Below are positions 63,911 through 64,000 of a DNA stretch of 64,000 nt, piece after piece. The stretch is from Pontibacter mucosus. GTDB taxonomy: Bacteria; Bacteroidota; Bacteroidia; Cytophagales; Hymenobacteraceae. Under the pieces are notes generated by a model. That model saw only the letters and a list, made by a program, of their open reading frames with translations. It made no database searches and was not told the DNA's origin. The position numbers were made by a program, and so were the translations under genes. The DNA is taken from contig NZ_QBKI01000001.1 in NCBI RefSeq assembly GCF_003054055.1, forward strand, positions 742,824 through 806,823, written 5' to 3'. Each line of letters opens with the position of its first letter. The first letter of the stretch is position 1.

Positions 63911-64000
<90 letters not shown>

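Overview
This is a chromosomal segment of a Bacteroidota bacterium, most likely Hymenobacteraceae and close to Pontibacter. The evidence is the gliding lipoproteins GldB, GldD and GldE, a type IX secretion (T9SS) sorting-domain protein, promoters of the Bacteroidota type (TTG/TTTG, about 19 nt, TAnnTTTG), an almost complete absence of Shine-Dalgarno sequences, and the 16S rRNA 5' end at the right edge. The genus is an inference from overall character, not from a search.

Layout, left to right. 1-5246 (minus): the N-terminal part of recG, a repeat-filled gap, then a small membrane protein, gldD, gldE, ssb and mutY. 5569-8632 (plus): an HU-like protein, a TPR protein, a 29-residue basic protein and RNase G. 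8713-15499: an outer-membrane barrel, gldB, a glycosyltransferase, a small periplasmic protein and a TonB-receptor-like barrel. 15720-22335 (minus): nth, a lipoprotein, a DUF805 protein, an ECF sigma factor with a small overlapping gene, a truncated haemoglobin, ribosomal protein bTHX and a T9SS cargo. 22734-35593 (plus): uvrA, tpiA, prmA, a 1586-residue exported protein, plsY and an M20 peptidase. 35652-45608 (minus): three small barrels (two of them tandem paralogues), a YifB/ComM-type ATPase, a lipoprotein, gmhA, an MsbA-type exporter and a Wzi/RemB-like barrel. 45857-56476: upp, a DEAD-box helicase, an AT-rich patch with a nucleotidyltransferase pair, a serpin lipoprotein, dihydroorotase, tRNA-His, a PfkB kinase and a geranylgeranyl-reductase-like flavoprotein. 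56908-63048: an M61 protease, then rpmH, rnpA, an S41 protease, tsaB and a DUF2480 protein. 63228-64000: an array of five rRNA promoters, a leader and the start of 16S rRNA.

The genes are mostly housekeeping (DNA repair, translation, envelope) and syntenic for Bacteroidota. The unusual content lies between and beneath them. (1) A short word, AAGTATA/TATACTT, is strongly over-represented in genes and gaps on both strands. (2) Four gene-free stretches carry the same long composite of intergenic repeats around a ~250-bp unit. (3) The rRNA operon has five tandem near-identical promoters. (4) One gene, the DUF2480 gene, has a perfect Shine-Dalgarno although no other start I inspected has one. No prophage, insertion sequence or CRISPR array was seen.
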